A DNA stretch of 64,000 nt, taken from assembly GCF_003369915.1 (NCBI RefSeq), contig NW_022881614.1:11119001-11183000 (forward strand), written 5' to 3'. Made by a program: the position numbers and the translations under genes. The first letter of the stretch is position 1. Each line of letters opens with the position of its first letter. Below, piece after piece: positions 13,501-25,500 of this stretch. The DNA is from Drosophila miranda (lineage: Eukaryota > Arthropoda > Insecta > Diptera > Drosophilidae). The notes beneath the pieces are model-generated. The model was not told where the DNA came from, did not search any database, and worked only from the letters and a program-made list of their open reading frames with translations.

Positions 13501-16500
13501 ATCATGTTCCAATGACATGGCATCAATTGAGGTTCAACAAAACCAGGACTCTGAACCCGAAATGGATAGCGAGCAATTTAAAGATCCAGAAAATGAGCCA
13601 GAAAATCAGGAGGAGACATTCTTGTAATTCCAGAACCAATAAGAGGACCAGGACACCCAACCATAGTACGGACGGGCAAACCAGGACGACCAAGGAAGCA
13701 GTATCATATGCTCAATGCGATACTGGCAGCAGACGTACAAGCTCCACAAAACTACGCACAAGGCACGTGGTCGCTTACTAAATTGCCTAGCGGGAAAAAG
13801 TCCATTGGATGCAGATGGGTTTACGCAGTCAAGTCCAATCCGGATGGAAGCGTGAACAGGCTCAAATCACGTCTGGTGGCGAAAGGTTGTAGCCAACGCT
13901 ACGGGATCGACTACAAGGAAACATTTGCACCAGTTGTACGCCACGCAACTATCAGGTTGATAATTGCACTTGCAGTCGAACATGGTCTCCACCTACATCA
14001 AATGGATGTTGTCACGGCGTATCTCAACGGCTAATTGGAAGATGAGGTTTTTATGAGACAACCTGAGGGCTTCATCAGCGAAGTTCACCCAAATCACGTT
14101 TTGAGGCTTCACAAAAGTATATATGGCCTAAAACAATCAGGAAGAGTGTGGAACTCTACGTTGGATGCAACGCTGAGACGCATTGGTTTTATACCGACTG
14201 TCAACGAACCCTGTCTGTATTGTAAGCCAGGTAAAAATATGTGTCTAATAGCTGTCTACGTAGATGACATTATTTTGGCGTGTAAGGACCTAGATGATAT
14301 TTCTGATATCAAGATAAAGATCGCAGCAGAATTTGATGTGGTTGACATCGGGCCTATGCAATACTTTTTAGGTATTGAGGTGAAACGTGAAGGCAGTACT
14401 GGTGCGATTTAAATCAGCCAACGAAAGTACATTAGAGAGTTACTCGAACAGTACAATTTGAAAGATTGTCGACAGACGTCCACGCCTCTTGAAGCTGGTT
14501 ACCAGGTGGCATGCAACAAAGAGGACTGCCGCAGGGTCGACATCACATCGTTCCAAAAGCTAATCTTATCTTGCTGTTATGACTCGTCCGGACATTGCGC
14601 ATTCGGTGAACAAATTAGCACAACGTAACAAGGATCCTCATTCCGAGCATGAAGCGGCAGCCAAGCACATCCTTCGATATTTGGCAAAAACTATCGAATG
14701 GGAGATATGCTACACAAAGCAAGGAAAGGCAATTGAGTGTTTTGTTGATGCAGATTGGGCAAGTGATATGATGAACCGAAAGTCATTCACTGGCTATGTA
14801 TGCATGTTGGCAGGTGGAGCGGTTTCTTGGGAGTCAAGAAAGCAATCGACGGTTGCCCTCAGTTCCACGGAGGCAGAGTACATAGCCTTATCATCTGCAG
14901 CAAAAGAGGCGATATACTTTCGCAGCCTACTGATTGACTTGAAGCTGATGTCCAAGGAGTCAGCTATTCAGATGTACGGCGACAACATTGGAGCACAGCA
15001 GCTTGCTAGAAACCCCATGTTTCATGCACGTACAAAGCACATCGACGTCAAGATACATCATATTCGAGAGGTTCTCAAGAGAGGTGAAGTCAACATTGCG
15101 TATCTGCCAACCGATGAGATGATAGCAGATGTCCTCACAAAGAACTTAGCCAAGGTTAAGCACCATAAATTTGTATTCGCATTTGGTTTAAAAGATCGTT
15201 TATAAGTGCTTGACATGTTATTGGATATTAGTTAAGTATATTTAAAGTTTGTAAACATGCGTTGTGTTGAGGAGAAGTGTTCAAAGTGACCGCCACGATA
15301 ATTAGATATTGATCTCTAACAACACTGCGCATGTGCCCTGCTGCATATCGATGTTCTCATATTGATATTCTTCTTTTGGCGTCTGTCTCTTGCGTATGTT
15401 ACTCGGAAGCATATATAATTCTGTATACTGATCTTCTGCTGTCTTACAAATAAAATAACTTTAACAGATACAAAAGCCGGTTTGGTTTTATTTTACCAGA
15501 AAGCGAAAATTCACGCATCAGAGATCCCAAGAAAAAGAAAATAAAGAAATCCAACGGCTAATAGAAAATTGTCCAACAAAAAACCACAAATAAAGAAAGA
15601 AATAAATCGCTTTTGGTTGACTGTTGATGGGTGGGCGTGTGGGTCTGCCGTGTGAGATTTTTGTTGCGCTACACCGAAGAAGATCATAACATTACCAACA
15701 TGCGATGCACTGTACCACTTTGTACCTCTTTTCTGCGCCAGCATCCGGTGTAGAAGGGAACGATGTCTATTAAGTTTACACGACTGGCGGCAGCAGAGCT
15801 CAGCTCCTCCGACTTGAAGATGCAGCAAGCAAGAGAGGAAATCGAAATGTTAGTTAGAAGATCAATAAAGCATATACTTAAGTATACTTATATGGTTAGC
15901 ACAGATATTTCTGGAGTTCCCTGGAAGAAAGTTAGCCCTGAGAAACCATGCCACCTACCTCCTCGACCCTTCTTCCCATAGCACATACTCGTACGCGTTT
16001 GTATGTCTGTATTTTGTTATTGTTGCAAAAATTGACATTGAACCGACGCGTCGGTTGCCTGCTGCATCGGAAATTTGCTATCTGCGGATGGTACAGCTCT
16101 GGAGCAGACGCCCTGTGGGTGGGGCAGAAACCATATTGAATGGCAGCCAAGTGGCTGCTCTAGAGAGTGCCTGACAAAAGGGCATGAACATGTGGCAACA
16201 TTAAAGCGCTTCGAACATCTGTAGCAAACTTTAAGACCCGACCCCAGCCCCTGGACTGACCTTCAAACCGTTCCGTTCGATAAGCGGATTTTCTTTCGGA
16301 ATATGAGTGGCGCCAGAGCTCGACACTCCTCCGCCGACTCCTATGCGGCGTTAAGCTGAAAGCGTTTTGCATTTAAGCAGAACCTCTGTTCATTAGGACA
16401 AACCCCATTAAGTCCCATTCCACGGTGATATAAACCGAGCAGCCACAGTAGTCCCACGGCAAAGGGGGATCTCCGGCTGTGGCTGTGGTTGTGGCAAATA

Positions 16501-19500
16501 AATTGAATGGAATTTTTAAGTTGCCACAAACGCATGACCAGATCTCCTCTCTGTATGTAGCACTCATTCTTTTTACATATACGTATAAGTATACGTATAC
16601 ATATTATATGTACAATACGTACGAGTATGCATGCTTGTGGCTGCTGCTGACCTAATCGCGTTGTTGGTCAGGATGCCATGTGAAGCATTTCTCACACAGC
16701 TGGAGATCCAGACTTCGAGACCTGGATGTTGCACATACGACGCGTATGCCTTCTGCTGCATGCCGCTATTCCAATTCCAATTTCTCCTTTCTTTCCGTAC
16801 CTCTTGCCGTGTCCACCCCGTCTCGCGGCCTCTGTTAATTGAGCCGCAAGCTCAATTGCCACTTGTCTCAATTTACCCCGGTAGCAAGTTTATAATCATC
16901 ATCATCATCATCTACATCGTCAGCGTCATCGTTATTATTATTTATAAATTTAACCAAATTTCTGGTTCGTTTTGTTTGCATTTGGACTCGCCAACAAGTG
17001 GTATATCTACAGGGTGGTGTCGGTGTCAGGCTATTGTTTTGTGTGGTTCGATTTGGGATTGGCCATACTCTAGCCCTACTCTATTTATCGCATTCGCTGC
17101 TATTTATTGGCTTCTCAAATGATACTATCGAAAGAGACCATCCCATAGTTCGTAAGAATATCAATTAAATCTTCTATTCCAGGGTATTAGAAGATTCGGC
17201 CAGCATTTCACCGTCCTTTGGCTTCGGCTTCACTTTGTTTACAATTACGTTGCACTTAGAAAATTCCCCGCAACTCGATTTATCGAATTATTATGCTTAA
17301 GTCTCGAATTTTCGTTTTGTTGGTTTTCTCTCTTCCCTTGCGCCAGCAGAAAATTCCATTCTCGTTTGGGGAGCTGTGTGATTTGTGATAAGCCCAAGAG
17401 CACCCCCGAGAGAGATCGCGATAACTTATGATTATTTGCTATAGATGTGGCCCCGGATTTTCCGTAGTTGTACTTTAGTCCAGGACGCCAGGTTTTATTA
17501 TAATTAGTCTTTATTTATGAATATTATTTAAGATTAGTTATGATTACAACGGTCGCTGTGCTCTAAGTATATTTTGATTAATACAGATATTTGCGCTCGT
17601 AATTTGCGTGTGGCTCTCTTTCTCTTTTTATCAAAGGCTCGCTTGTTTTCTTCCTGAATATTGTCCCTAGCCTCTTTCCTTAACTGCTCACGATCTTCGT
17701 CTAGCTCACCTATGAGAGACTGCTGTACCAATTCTCTCAATTCAGCTATGTCAGTTATACGCATGTCTACTCCTGTTAGGAGTTTAAATGGGGCGACTTT
17801 GGTACTCCTACGTGTCGCATCTTCGATCCTGAACGATGTTCTATTTCGTAATCGTAGTCCTGCAGATACATTGCCCACCTAGCTACTCTTAATGGAACGT
17901 CTTTCATTTTCATCGTCATGGCAAACGCGTTACAGTCCGTAATGATTTTAAATTTCAGTGCGAGAACATACACACGCTATTTAGTCAATGCTCCTATTAC
18001 TGCTAGCACTTCAAGTTCGTATGAATGATAGTTTTCCTCACATGGCTTTGTTTTCTTACTAATATACATCACTGGGTGCAGCTGACCATCTTCTGGATCC
18101 TTTTGTAACAAGACAGCACCAAAACCTAACTTAGAAGCATCCGTGTGTATCTCCGTAGATAATTTAGGATTGTACAATCGTAAAACTGGTTTCCTAGTGA
18201 GAGCGGCTTTCAATTGCTCGAATGCTAATCGCTGCAACTCCTTGAACTCGAACTTAGAATCCTTTCTCAACAAATCCGACAATGGCCTGGCTATGACTGC
18301 GTATCCTTCAATGAATTTCCTGAAATAAGAAGTCAGCCCAATGAATCGTTGTATAGCTTTTTTATCCTTTGGGATCGGAAAGTTTGCTACGCACTGTGTT
18401 TTCTCCTTACCGGGTGTTATGGTACCATTTTCTATAACATACCCCAAGAAATCTACCTTACTTTGCAAAATTTGACCTTAACTCCAGCTCATCTTCAAAC
18501 CATTCTTTCTTGTCACTTCTAGCACTCTTTTCAACTTCTGTAACCCTTCCTTAACATCCTTACTTGGTATAATGATATCATCCATATATACTACAGCGTC
18601 ACCCTTCTGAACCAATTCTCTCATTACCGCAACTATGAAACGTGTGAAGATTGCTGGCGAATTCGAAATCCCAAACGGTACAAATAGGAACTCATATGGT
18701 CCGATGTAACAAACGATGTATACTTTTGTGACTGAACTTCAACTGGTACGTGGAAATAACCGTTAGTCAAATCTAATGTCGTAAAAGTCAAAGCTCATTG
18801 CAATTTCTCAATAACATCCTGCATCTGTACCATCGGAAAGTTATCTCGCACTATTTTCTCATTTAACTTGCGATAATCGCAGCATAGACGTTTCTGTCCA
18901 TTCTTCTTTGGTACTAATACAATCGGAGAAGCATATTCTGATGTACTGGGCTTTATTATCTTTTGTGCTAACCACTCGTTGACCTGCTCGTCTACTATGT
19001 TCTGCTCACTATAAGCCATACGCCTAGGATGCTGATACACAGGTAAATCATCCGTTAGTACAATTTTCATCTCTATAGGGCAATGCACATTTCGACTCGG
19101 CTTGTATTCCTCAATTATCTTTCTTATTTGTTCTCTCCCTGAATAGGGCAAATGTGACAAATCAATATTTATAGCTTCACTCTGCTCTAAGTTCACCACA
19201 CACAAACTCTGAAACTCATTCAGCAACTCCGTACATGAATTAACATTTTCCCTCTCATCTCTATGTTCTGGAACATTGCGCCTAGTACTTACTTGACTTC
19301 CTGATCTGAGGACTAGTGCTGTTCCATCTCTTGGTACCTTCATGTCCACTCTCTCTAAAAGAGTTCTACCCAATATAGCATCAAATCCCATGTCCTCGTC
19401 CGCAATTACGTGAAATTCTACAATTAAGTCAATGTCATCAATCTGCACAGGTATTGTGATACTACCGAAAGTCATAATTTGGCTTTCACCAATTCCCGTT

Positions 19501-22500
19501 AAACATTTACTACGTCCTGCCAGTTTTCCTCTACCAAGCTTCAAAAACACATTTCTGCTTAGAAGACACAAATCTGCACCTGTATCGACCAATCCTTTAA
19601 ACACAACTTTTCCGTAGTTTACCGATTTCAACTCTAATCCTGACGAAGTGAACGTGCTTGATAGCTTTGTCCTACCATTCTCCAGAACTAGATTGGTTGC
19701 TTTCTCCTGTTTAATTGCCATGTCGACCTTGCATTGAGCAGCTCTATGTCCTAGCTGGTTGCATCTGAAACACCTGTTATCTCTTTTTGGACAATCCCGC
19801 TTAATATGCGACTCATCTCCGCAGTTAAAACACTTTTTAAACTTTTCCGCTGATTTCACTAACTCTTTTTCTCCTTTATTGAAGTGTGAGTCAAACTTCC
19901 CTTGTGATCTCACCGACCCTGTCATTTTCTGGTATGCCTCAATTTGCACCTTCAATTGCCTCATATTCCTAGCTTGATACAGTAAAGCCTTGTTTGTACT
20001 AGAATCTGGAATCCCGCTGACAAAATATTCAATTAAACTTTCGTAAGTAAAGTAAACCATGACCATCCTGAATTAGAACTGTCTGCTTGACGCCTCTGAC
20101 CAGATCCAATTGGATTTTCATCTCGCCTTTCATTTCCCCTTGCTTGTTCATTATTTGAGGCCACTGTTCTAAATGATAACTCTTCATTAATCTCATCTGC
20201 AGTCTCTCCCTCATCCCTAACTTCTTCATCGTTTTGATCGGTTTGAAAACCATAGTGAGCCAGCAGTCTGTTTTGCAATTCAACTTTTCTTCCGGTTCTA
20301 TTTAAACCTATCTCGGCCAATTTATCGCGCAAATCTGCCACCAACAGTGCCAAAATCTCATCTCTATTCATTTTTACAAACTTGTATGAAATATAATAGA
20401 ATAAGAAATGGATCTATGCCGCTCGCTCGACAAAATACAGTTTTAGAATCCAGTTCCTCTCAGACCTTACAATAATTAACAGTATTCCGCTCTTTAAACT
20501 TGATGTTATGTTATTGAAAATGTAAACTTAACACTATGTTAATTACCACTGCTACCGCCGTTCTTGTCTGTCTGCTTCTTTGCAATATTTCGCTTGCACT
20601 CACCAACAACAACCAATTCCAAAATGTTTTCGTTGTCGTCGCACCAACACAGCTCCAGAATTTTCTGTCGTCGTCACACCAAACAGCTCCAGAATTGTCT
20701 GTCGTCGTCACACCAACACAGCTCCAGAATTTTCGTCGTGACCAGCTGCCTTTTTCGCCGTACAGTACTTGCGAACCACTAGCTACCTTCTCTGCTCCAC
20801 GCCTTTCTCCTTGTCTAGATGATGCTCACCGCCAACGATCCTGCCTATTGCACGTTGCTGACCATCCACCAAGTCTTGCGTTGCCTTCAGATTGGGTACT
20901 GGGTCTCTTTATCGCCGTCTCTGCTGCTTACGCCGTTCCTCTTGATTCGGTTTGCTTCGGTTTTTCTTCTCCTTTTTACCGTAGCTGCATGCCGCCGTCT
21001 TGCTCACTCTCGCGTTGCTTTCCCAATTGCCTTTTGTTTGAATTTTCGCGCAGCAGAGTTTTTGCAGATTTCGTCCAGAATGTTCAAAACAACGCCACCA
21101 CAATTCACCGAGTTCTCGCAATATTTGTAAAACACAACTTTAGTTTGATGACTTTCCGTTTGTAATCGTTCAAATCCCGGTTGAGCCCCCAAAAATTGTG
21201 GCCCCGTATTTTCCGTAGTTGTACTTTAGTCCAGGACGCCAGGTTTTATTATAATTAGTCTTTATTTATGAATATTATTTAAGATTAGTTATGATTACAA
21301 CGGTCGCTGTGCTTTAAGTATATTTTGATTAATACAGATATTTGCGCTCGTAATTTGCGTGTGGCTGAGTGAGACTTTGGCACCGAATTAAATGGCGTCG
21401 ATCGTTGAGGCTGTGTTCTCTCCACTCTTTGTTCGACGGCCGCTTCTAGTCTCTCTCTCTGTTACTTCCTCTGTTATCTCTACAGACTCTGTTGCTCTCC
21501 CACCAAATCCCACATAGATATTGCACTGCACTATATTCTCAAGTATTTGTTGTACATTTTACGTAACCCACAAAAGAAGGAAAGACAAAAACAAAAAGGC
21601 AACAGCAATTAGATTTCTTGTTATTGTTGTTGTTGTAGTTACGTTTACGTTTTTATTAAATAATTGTAAATAATTGAAGATAATTGCATGTTCATGTTGT
21701 TGTTGTTGTTACAGTTGCTGCCATGACGCTATTATTATTTCCAAGATCTTGGCTCGGAACATGAATGAAATTGGCTTTTGGGTTGGGCTTTCCCTGCACC
21801 CCTCCACCGCCGCCAGAGATCGTAAGCTTGAATCCGAGTGAAGCCCGAGTTTGTGACTAGGTTCTCCTACCGGTTAGACGGCATTTTATTAATGGAGGCT
21901 CTCGAACACAAACTATTATTAGACTCTCTCTCTCTCTCTCTCTTCCTATCTATCTGTACTATCGATAGTCGTTTGTCATGTGTCTAATCTCAAAATCGCA
22001 TTTGATATTCCCACTAGTCAGGCGGGGCGTTCTATGCACATATATTCTAAGGCAAAGTTGGGCTGCGACGATCGATCACGTGACACACATATTATTATCG
22101 ATCGCGTCATTATACGCATTGATTTCGGAATACGACTCCCAATGAATTTACGAGCTTTTAATTCGTTAAATGCTGAAGCGTTTCTATGTCCGTGATTCGG
22201 AGAAATTCTCAGATAAAAGACATCAGACAATCATTTAAGATTATGGCATCGTTATCCGCTTAATCAAGTCTCTGATACTCTGCCTTTTCCATTGTTTTCC
22301 GCTCCCTACAGCACCCTCCTCCAGAACTTTACTAATTAGATCTTGTTGTTGAGATCTACTTACGTAAATATGTAAACTCTCACACGTGGCTGCCTAGCCA
22401 CCTTACAATGTGTACTGCAAGTGCCACGCTCCTTTGGTTGGCTCGATTACGACGTGGAGGAGAACGGAAAAGCTTTGTCAAGGTTGTCTTTGGTGTGTCT

Positions 22501-25500
22501 GTCGGTCTACCGGTGTGTCGGGGTGGGGAGAGCTCTTATCAGGCCACCTTGGAAATACATAGAGTGCTTATCAGACACGACTATGGGCTCCATATCTATA
22601 TACATATGTACAGTGCGTATCGCAACTGAAGGGATACTTGAACAAATTATCGTCGCAATTTATTCAAATAACAAGTTATTCATTGAAACTCTATACACTC
22701 TGTATCGATTATAAATCATATTTATAAATAATTATTTGTGACAATTCAAAGTGTCTTACAGCTATGATACGCAAAGTATACCTCTGACTTCTGTCTACCC
22801 AACTGATATCTAAATTATTTTGGACTGAAGTATTGCCAGGTGCCCCAAGGCTTGGGCAAGGGAAAAGCGGTGACTGGCCTGCAGATGGGGCATAAATTTT
22901 GCACCTTTTCACTTAGCCCCTGTTTAAGGGTTACGAGGAGGTGGCCCCAAGCGAGAGTGTAGACCTTTTGATGGCAGCTTCAACAATCTTTATATGGCTC
23001 CAGTATATCCACCATATATCACAGAGTGGGTTGGAGTTGGGTTATCAAAAGAGGAGACAAATGCAGAGAGTAATTACCGCGGAGTGACGTGAATAATTTC
23101 TGTTGCTGGCCGGACGGACGGACCAACGGGCGAACGGACAAACAACAAAAGCAAAGCGTGATGGAAGCAACGGCTAATTAGACAGCCTAAGCGGGAGTGT
23201 ACCACAGACCCGTCCGACAAAAAATGATATGATTGTTTATGAAAATAAACATGTTGCGAACGGCAGAAATACGAAAATAAATGCAGAGGCTAAAAATTCT
23301 AAAAAAAAATTTTTCAATTAGTTTGATCTCAATTGATTTTACCATGAAAAAGAATTCAGATAAAGAGCGGGACAGGCAGATACGTAAAGAGAGGTAGAAC
23401 GAGGGAGAGAGAGTTTTAGAGCGTGAGAGTGCAAAACGTGCGAGGCAACCCCCTCCCGTCAAAAAAAAAAGCAAGCAAAAGCAACAACAGACAGCGATTC
23501 GCAAAGCTGTACTGTGACAACAACAAACAGTTACTTGTGAGAGCCAGAAACAGCGGAAATACGAAATACGCGAAAGGCCTTTCGCCCCCACTTTCCCCCC
23601 TAACTGGTACCACTCTGTAGTAGTAGTGGTAGTAGTAGTAGTAGTAGTAGTATATCGTGCACTTGAATATCATAGAAAACCAGCAAACAGTAGCGGAACA
23701 AGCACACATTCCCTCACACGCAGGGGTGTGGGTGTGGCAAAAATGAGGAGGGAAGAGGACTAAGCGTATACACGGCTGTTACGTACTAATCTTCCCATCA
23801 ACAAGTGCAGCGGCAGCAGCAACAGCAACAGCAACAGCAACGTGAGCCACGATTTCGTGGGTGGCTGCAAAGCATACGGAAATAGACAAATCCAAGGTGT
23901 ATTGAATGTTGGGTGAGGAATTTTTAGAGACCGCTTGCCTGTTTGGGTTCAGCAAACATCAAAAAGAACCTCGGATAGGTGTATTGCCTCACCTTACATG
24001 CAATACACCTTGGACCAAACTGTACATTACATATGCATGTACATGCTGTGTATGTATGATGTAAGTGTGCCTCCTCCATCACGTGTTAAGAGATCGTCTT
24101 CACAGAGTGTCACTTTTTATACCCGATACTCAAAATGAGTATTTGGGTATATTAGATTTGTGGTAAAAGTGGATGTGTGTAACGTCCAGAAGGAATCGTT
24201 TCCGACCCCATAAAGTATATATATTCTTGATCAGCATCAATAGCCGAGTCGATTGAGCCATGTCTGTCTGTCCGTCTGTCCGTCCGTCCGTCTGTCCGTC
24301 CCCTTCAGCGCCTAGTGCTCAAAGACTATAAGAGCTAGAGCAACGATGTTTTGGATCCAGACTTCTGTGATATGTCACTGCTACAAAAATATTTAAAAAC
24401 TTCACCCCGCCCACTTCCGCCCCCACAAAGGACGAAAATCTGTGGAATCCACATTTTTAAAGATACGATAAAACCAAAAACGCAGAATCGTAGAGGATGA
24501 CTATATGTTCTAGAGTGTAAAATCTCCATCAGATCGTATAATTATTATAGCCAGAATCAAGAAAACAATTTCATTCTTTCTCGCTCTGTCTCTCTCTAAC
24601 ACACAGGTTTCATGGTCGGTTTTGCCAATTGCAAAATATGAGTTCAAGGATCTCAGAACCTATAAGATACCAACCAAATTTGGTATCCACACTCCTGTGA
24701 TATCGGACCTTGACCGTTTCGTGTCCAAATTTCACCACACCCCCTTCCGACCCCGCAAAGGACGAAAATCTGGGGCATCCACAAATCTCAGAGACTATTA
24801 AGGCTAGAGTAACCAAATTTGGTATCCGCACTTCTGTTAGATCTCACTATAAAACGTATATCTCAGAATTTCGCCCCACCCCCTTCCGTGGGGGACCATA
24901 ATGACCATATCTATCAGATTGCTGAATCTGGATCAGATCGGATCATTTTTGTAGCCAAAAGCAAAAAATCAATTTGCAGTGGCTACGCAGCGCCCGACGT
25001 CACGCTCAGACTGATTTTCTGTCTCTCTCGCACGCACTCTTTGTCGTGTCGTTTAATATTCGCCGCGTCTGCCGGAGGAGAGCCATACTGACTAAGTATC
25101 GGGTATAAATGTAGAGTTGCGGTCTCCGCAGCAACTCACAACGTTCCCCCTCGTTACTTTTACACACACTTTCTTTCTCTCTCTCTCTCTGCACCTATTC
25201 TCCCTCCCACTCCTGCTCGCTTCATTGCCATTCAGTTGTTGCTATTTGCAATATTTTTCATTAATATGCGAGATTATTGTTGTTGGGGCTCTGCTGCTCT
25301 CCGCTGTCTCGCTTTTGAGCTGAGCTTTTGAATAAAATCAATGGGAGATGAGGAATGCCAGAGGCATGAATCATAAATCAGAGCCAGCAATTGTTTTCCA
25401 TGAGGTAATCTCGCAGCAGTAGTGCGAAGCATAAAAGCAGCAACAATGGGCAATTGCCTCATAATGTCATTAAAAAAAGGAACAGAGAAAAACAACAATA

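Larger units (their letters stand above)
10636..15471 (+). mobile_element. Copia-type (Ty1/copia) LTR retrotransposon, complete ends, decayed coding
   Basis: A full insertion bounded by a 5-bp target duplication GATAC (10636-10640 and 15467-15471). LTRs are 10641-10843 (203 bp) and 15278-15466 (189 bp), both TGTT...AACA. The size difference is a 14-bp tandem unit (ATATCGATGTTCTC) present twice in the left LTR. Right after the left LTR, GGTTATGGGCCTAGTCA matches the internal initiator-Met tRNA primer type used by copia. A purine-rich tract (GTTGAGGAGAAG) precedes the right LTR. Coding order is gag, protease, integrase, RT, RNase H, the copia order. It lies in the USP intron, antisense to the host gene. 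Confidence 0.93.
17446..21366 (-). mobile_element. Ty3/gypsy LTR retrotransposon, decayed, integrase deleted
   Basis: Minus-strand element with 170-bp LTRs at 17446-17615 and 21197-21366 that differ at few bases. Next to the right (5') LTR, the minus strand reads TGGGGGCTCAACCGGGATTT (21167-21191), a primer-binding site complementary to a tRNA 3' end with its T-arm. Next to the left (3') LTR is a polypurine tract, AAAAAGAGAAAGAG on the minus strand. Gag, protease, RT and RNase H are recognisable, but RNase H runs straight into the polyprotein tail near 17810, so integrase is gone. I find no matching target duplication at the two ends. Confidence 0.88.

Noticed and set aside
21167..21191. tRNA T-arm-like sequence (GTTCAAATCCCGG)
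   Set aside because: No D-arm or anticodon arm is present; it abuts an LTR and is the primer-binding site.
23618..23652. GTA/TAG repeat
   Set aside because: Ordinary microsatellite in an intron.
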